Shown here one piece after another: positions 63,115 through 64,000 of a stretch of DNA of 64,000 nt. Numbering within the stretch: position 1 is the stretch's first letter; each line of letters starts with the position of its first letter. A program made the position numbers and the translations under genes. Source of the DNA: Sporolactobacillus laevolacticus DSM 442 (GTDB lineage: Bacteria; Bacillota; Bacilli; Bacillales; Sporolactobacillaceae); contig NZ_AWTC01000005.1 of assembly GCF_000497245.1 (NCBI RefSeq), forward strand, positions 63,588 through 127,587. Direction: 5' to 3'. The notes under the pieces were generated by a model that was given only the letters and a program-made list of their open reading frames with translations, was not told the origin of the DNA and ran no database searches.

Positions 63115-64000
63115 TTACTTTTTGCTCGAATCTTTTCCAGTTGAACTACCGTCTTTCTGTGATGACGATCCATCTTTCTGCCCACTGCTTTGAGTCTGGT
63201 TGGAGCTTCCACCACTTCCCCCCTGCGGGTTTTGATTTACATCCGCATTGGTGTTAATACTGCTACCGTCCGAAGTGCTCGCTTGCGTTTTCTGAGGTTT
63301 AACGTTATATTTCTTCAATTCTGAATCAATGCTCTGCAGTCGTTGTTGTTTTTGTTGACCGTTCATCGACAGATCGTCTTGAATTGCCCGTTGTTCTTTA
63401 ACCAGTGCATAGGCGATCAGAGTACGGTCATTGAGCGATCGTGCTGTATTCAAGGCACCGGCCGCTTCGCCACGCCCAACCTGAATCCAATATTGATAAT
63501 AAAGTGCATTACTTTGGAGGGTTAGATCATTTAATATGTTGTTGTGCTGCTCGTCGGTAAGGTTTTCATTTTTCACATAAGATACAGCGAGCTCGTAGCG
63601 GACAACTTTCGGCATTTTGCTGTAGGCAACGGAATTTAATGTTGTCGCTACATCGCTATACTGATTTTCCAGGAAAAATTCATGACTCTGCTGGAACAAA
63701 TTTTCTCGGGGAAGCTGTATGACAAAGGCATAAACCGTAAGAATAAGAAGAGGAATAAGAACTGCAAGACTACCAATCAGCATTCCATTCCGAGTTCTGT
63801 TCCTTTTTTTCGGGAGTCTGATGCTCTGTTTTTCAGTAACAATCTCTTTTTTACGTTCCTTCTCCACCAGAGCAGCCAGAGAATGAAAACTTGAACAACG
63901 AAAAAGATCTTTCACGAAACGCGTTGACTTTGCCGCGAAATCGAATTTCACATATGTATCGAAGCTGTTGGATGCATCAAACAAGGTCGCAATAACCGCC
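63115..64000 (-). CDS. essB: Type VII secretion protein EssB/YukC, N-terminus beyond right edge
   Basis: 295 residues are visible; the start lies outside the window. The end of the pseudokinase-like cytoplasmic domain (LFDASNSFDTYVKFDFAAKS) is followed by a membrane helix (MLIGSLAVLIPLLILTVYAF) and an extracellular helical domain (NLFQQSHEFFLENQYSDVA, YYQYWIQVGRGEAAGALN), ending in a long Ser/Gly/Gln/Lys low-complexity tail. It is the membrane scaffold of T7SSb. The essC gene starts 49 bp downstream. YukE and YukD homologues would be expected just outside. Confidence 0.92.
   Translation of the reverse strand, partial: AVIATLFDASNSFDTYVKFDFAAKSTRFVKDLFRCSSFHSLAALVEKERKKEIVTEKQSIRLPKKRNRTRNGMLIGSLAVLIPLLILTVYAFVIQLPRENLFQQSHEFFLENQYSDVATTLNSVAYSKMPKVVRYELAVSYVKNENLTDEQHNNILNDLTLQSNALYYQYWIQVGRGEAAGALNTARSLNDRTLIAYALVKEQRAIQDDLSMNGQQKQQRLQSIDSELKKYNVKPQKTQASTSDGSSINTNADVNQNPQGGSGGSSNQTQSSGQKDGSSSQKDGSSTGKDSSKK

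Overview
The window reads as a chromosomal segment of a low-to-mid GC Bacillota, most likely a facultatively anaerobic or fermentative member of the Bacillales (Bacillaceae/Sporolactobacillaceae type). Supporting signs are strong AGGAGG ribosome binding sites, frequent TTG/GTG starts, S-box and purine riboswitches, CcpA-type cre sites, a YukE/Ess-type (T7SSb) secretion locus, a Bacillus-like NiaP niacin transporter, a NupOPQ-type nucleoside ABC transporter and class III (anaerobic) ribonucleotide reductase. There are no rRNA genes, phage or CRISPR arrays; one tRNA-Gly(CCC) is present. Assignment to a genus is inference.

Layout. 1-9.4 kb: secreted SH3b protein (cut by the left edge), C39-like peptidase, ketopantoate reductase, RNase HI, a cre-preceded FadH/old-yellow-enzyme oxidoreductase, nrdG-nrdD behind paired NrdR-type boxes, and a Cof-type phosphatase. 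9.6-19 kb: gluconate permease, then a coherent amino-acid/guanidino-compound catabolic cluster: class III aminotransferase with a divergent LysR regulator, and a five-gene operon of an amidinohydrolase-family enzyme, a RocB-like M20 hydrolase and a polar amino-acid ABC importer. 19.2-29.8 kb: an amidohydrolase gene behind a guanine-class riboswitch, superoxide dismutase, a SufR-like regulator divergent from a DUF1450 gene, 6-phosphogluconolactonase, an M50-like membrane protease, nitroreductase, PpaC pyrophosphatase, glycerol dehydrogenase and PsiE. Two inverted, about 95 percent identical 157-158 bp MITEs lie at 19.4 and 28.9 kb; the first is inserted between the riboswitch terminator and its gene. 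29.8-40.2 kb: S-box controlled metQNI, galE, the PPK2/Ppx polyphosphate pair, UPF0210 plus its ACT-domain partner, tRNA-Gly, phosphatase and maltose acetyltransferase. 40.2-47.7 kb: BmpA/NupOPQ-type nucleoside importer, a Lin0512-family protein, MazG-like pyrophosphohydrolase, and niaP with a clear sigma-A promoter overlapped by a NiaR-like dyad.

47.8-64 kb is the most interesting region: the distal half of a type VII secretion operon read right to left (EssB/YukC cut by the right edge, EssC/YukB, a repeat-rich EsaA/YueB, a small EssA-like protein) followed directly by a cargo module: a coiled-coil protein, a WXG100-like protein, a 234-aa protein, a small helical protein, and a 569-aa toxin with an N-terminal secretion region, pre-toxin segment and C-terminal ADP-ribosyltransferase domain. 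The gene immediately after the toxin encodes an ADP-ribosylglycohydrolase with intact metal-binding motifs, the likely immunity factor acting by removing the toxin's modification. Two unrecognised AT-rich genes follow, one with an in-frame TAA after which the reading frame stays open for 31 codons. The toxin C-terminus and everything downstream to about 49.1 kb is visibly more AT-rich than the secretion genes, as expected for an exchangeable toxin/immunity cassette.

Many start sites given here differ from the longest open frame because a good Shine-Dalgarno sequence selects an internal ATG, GTG or TTG; each such choice is stated.
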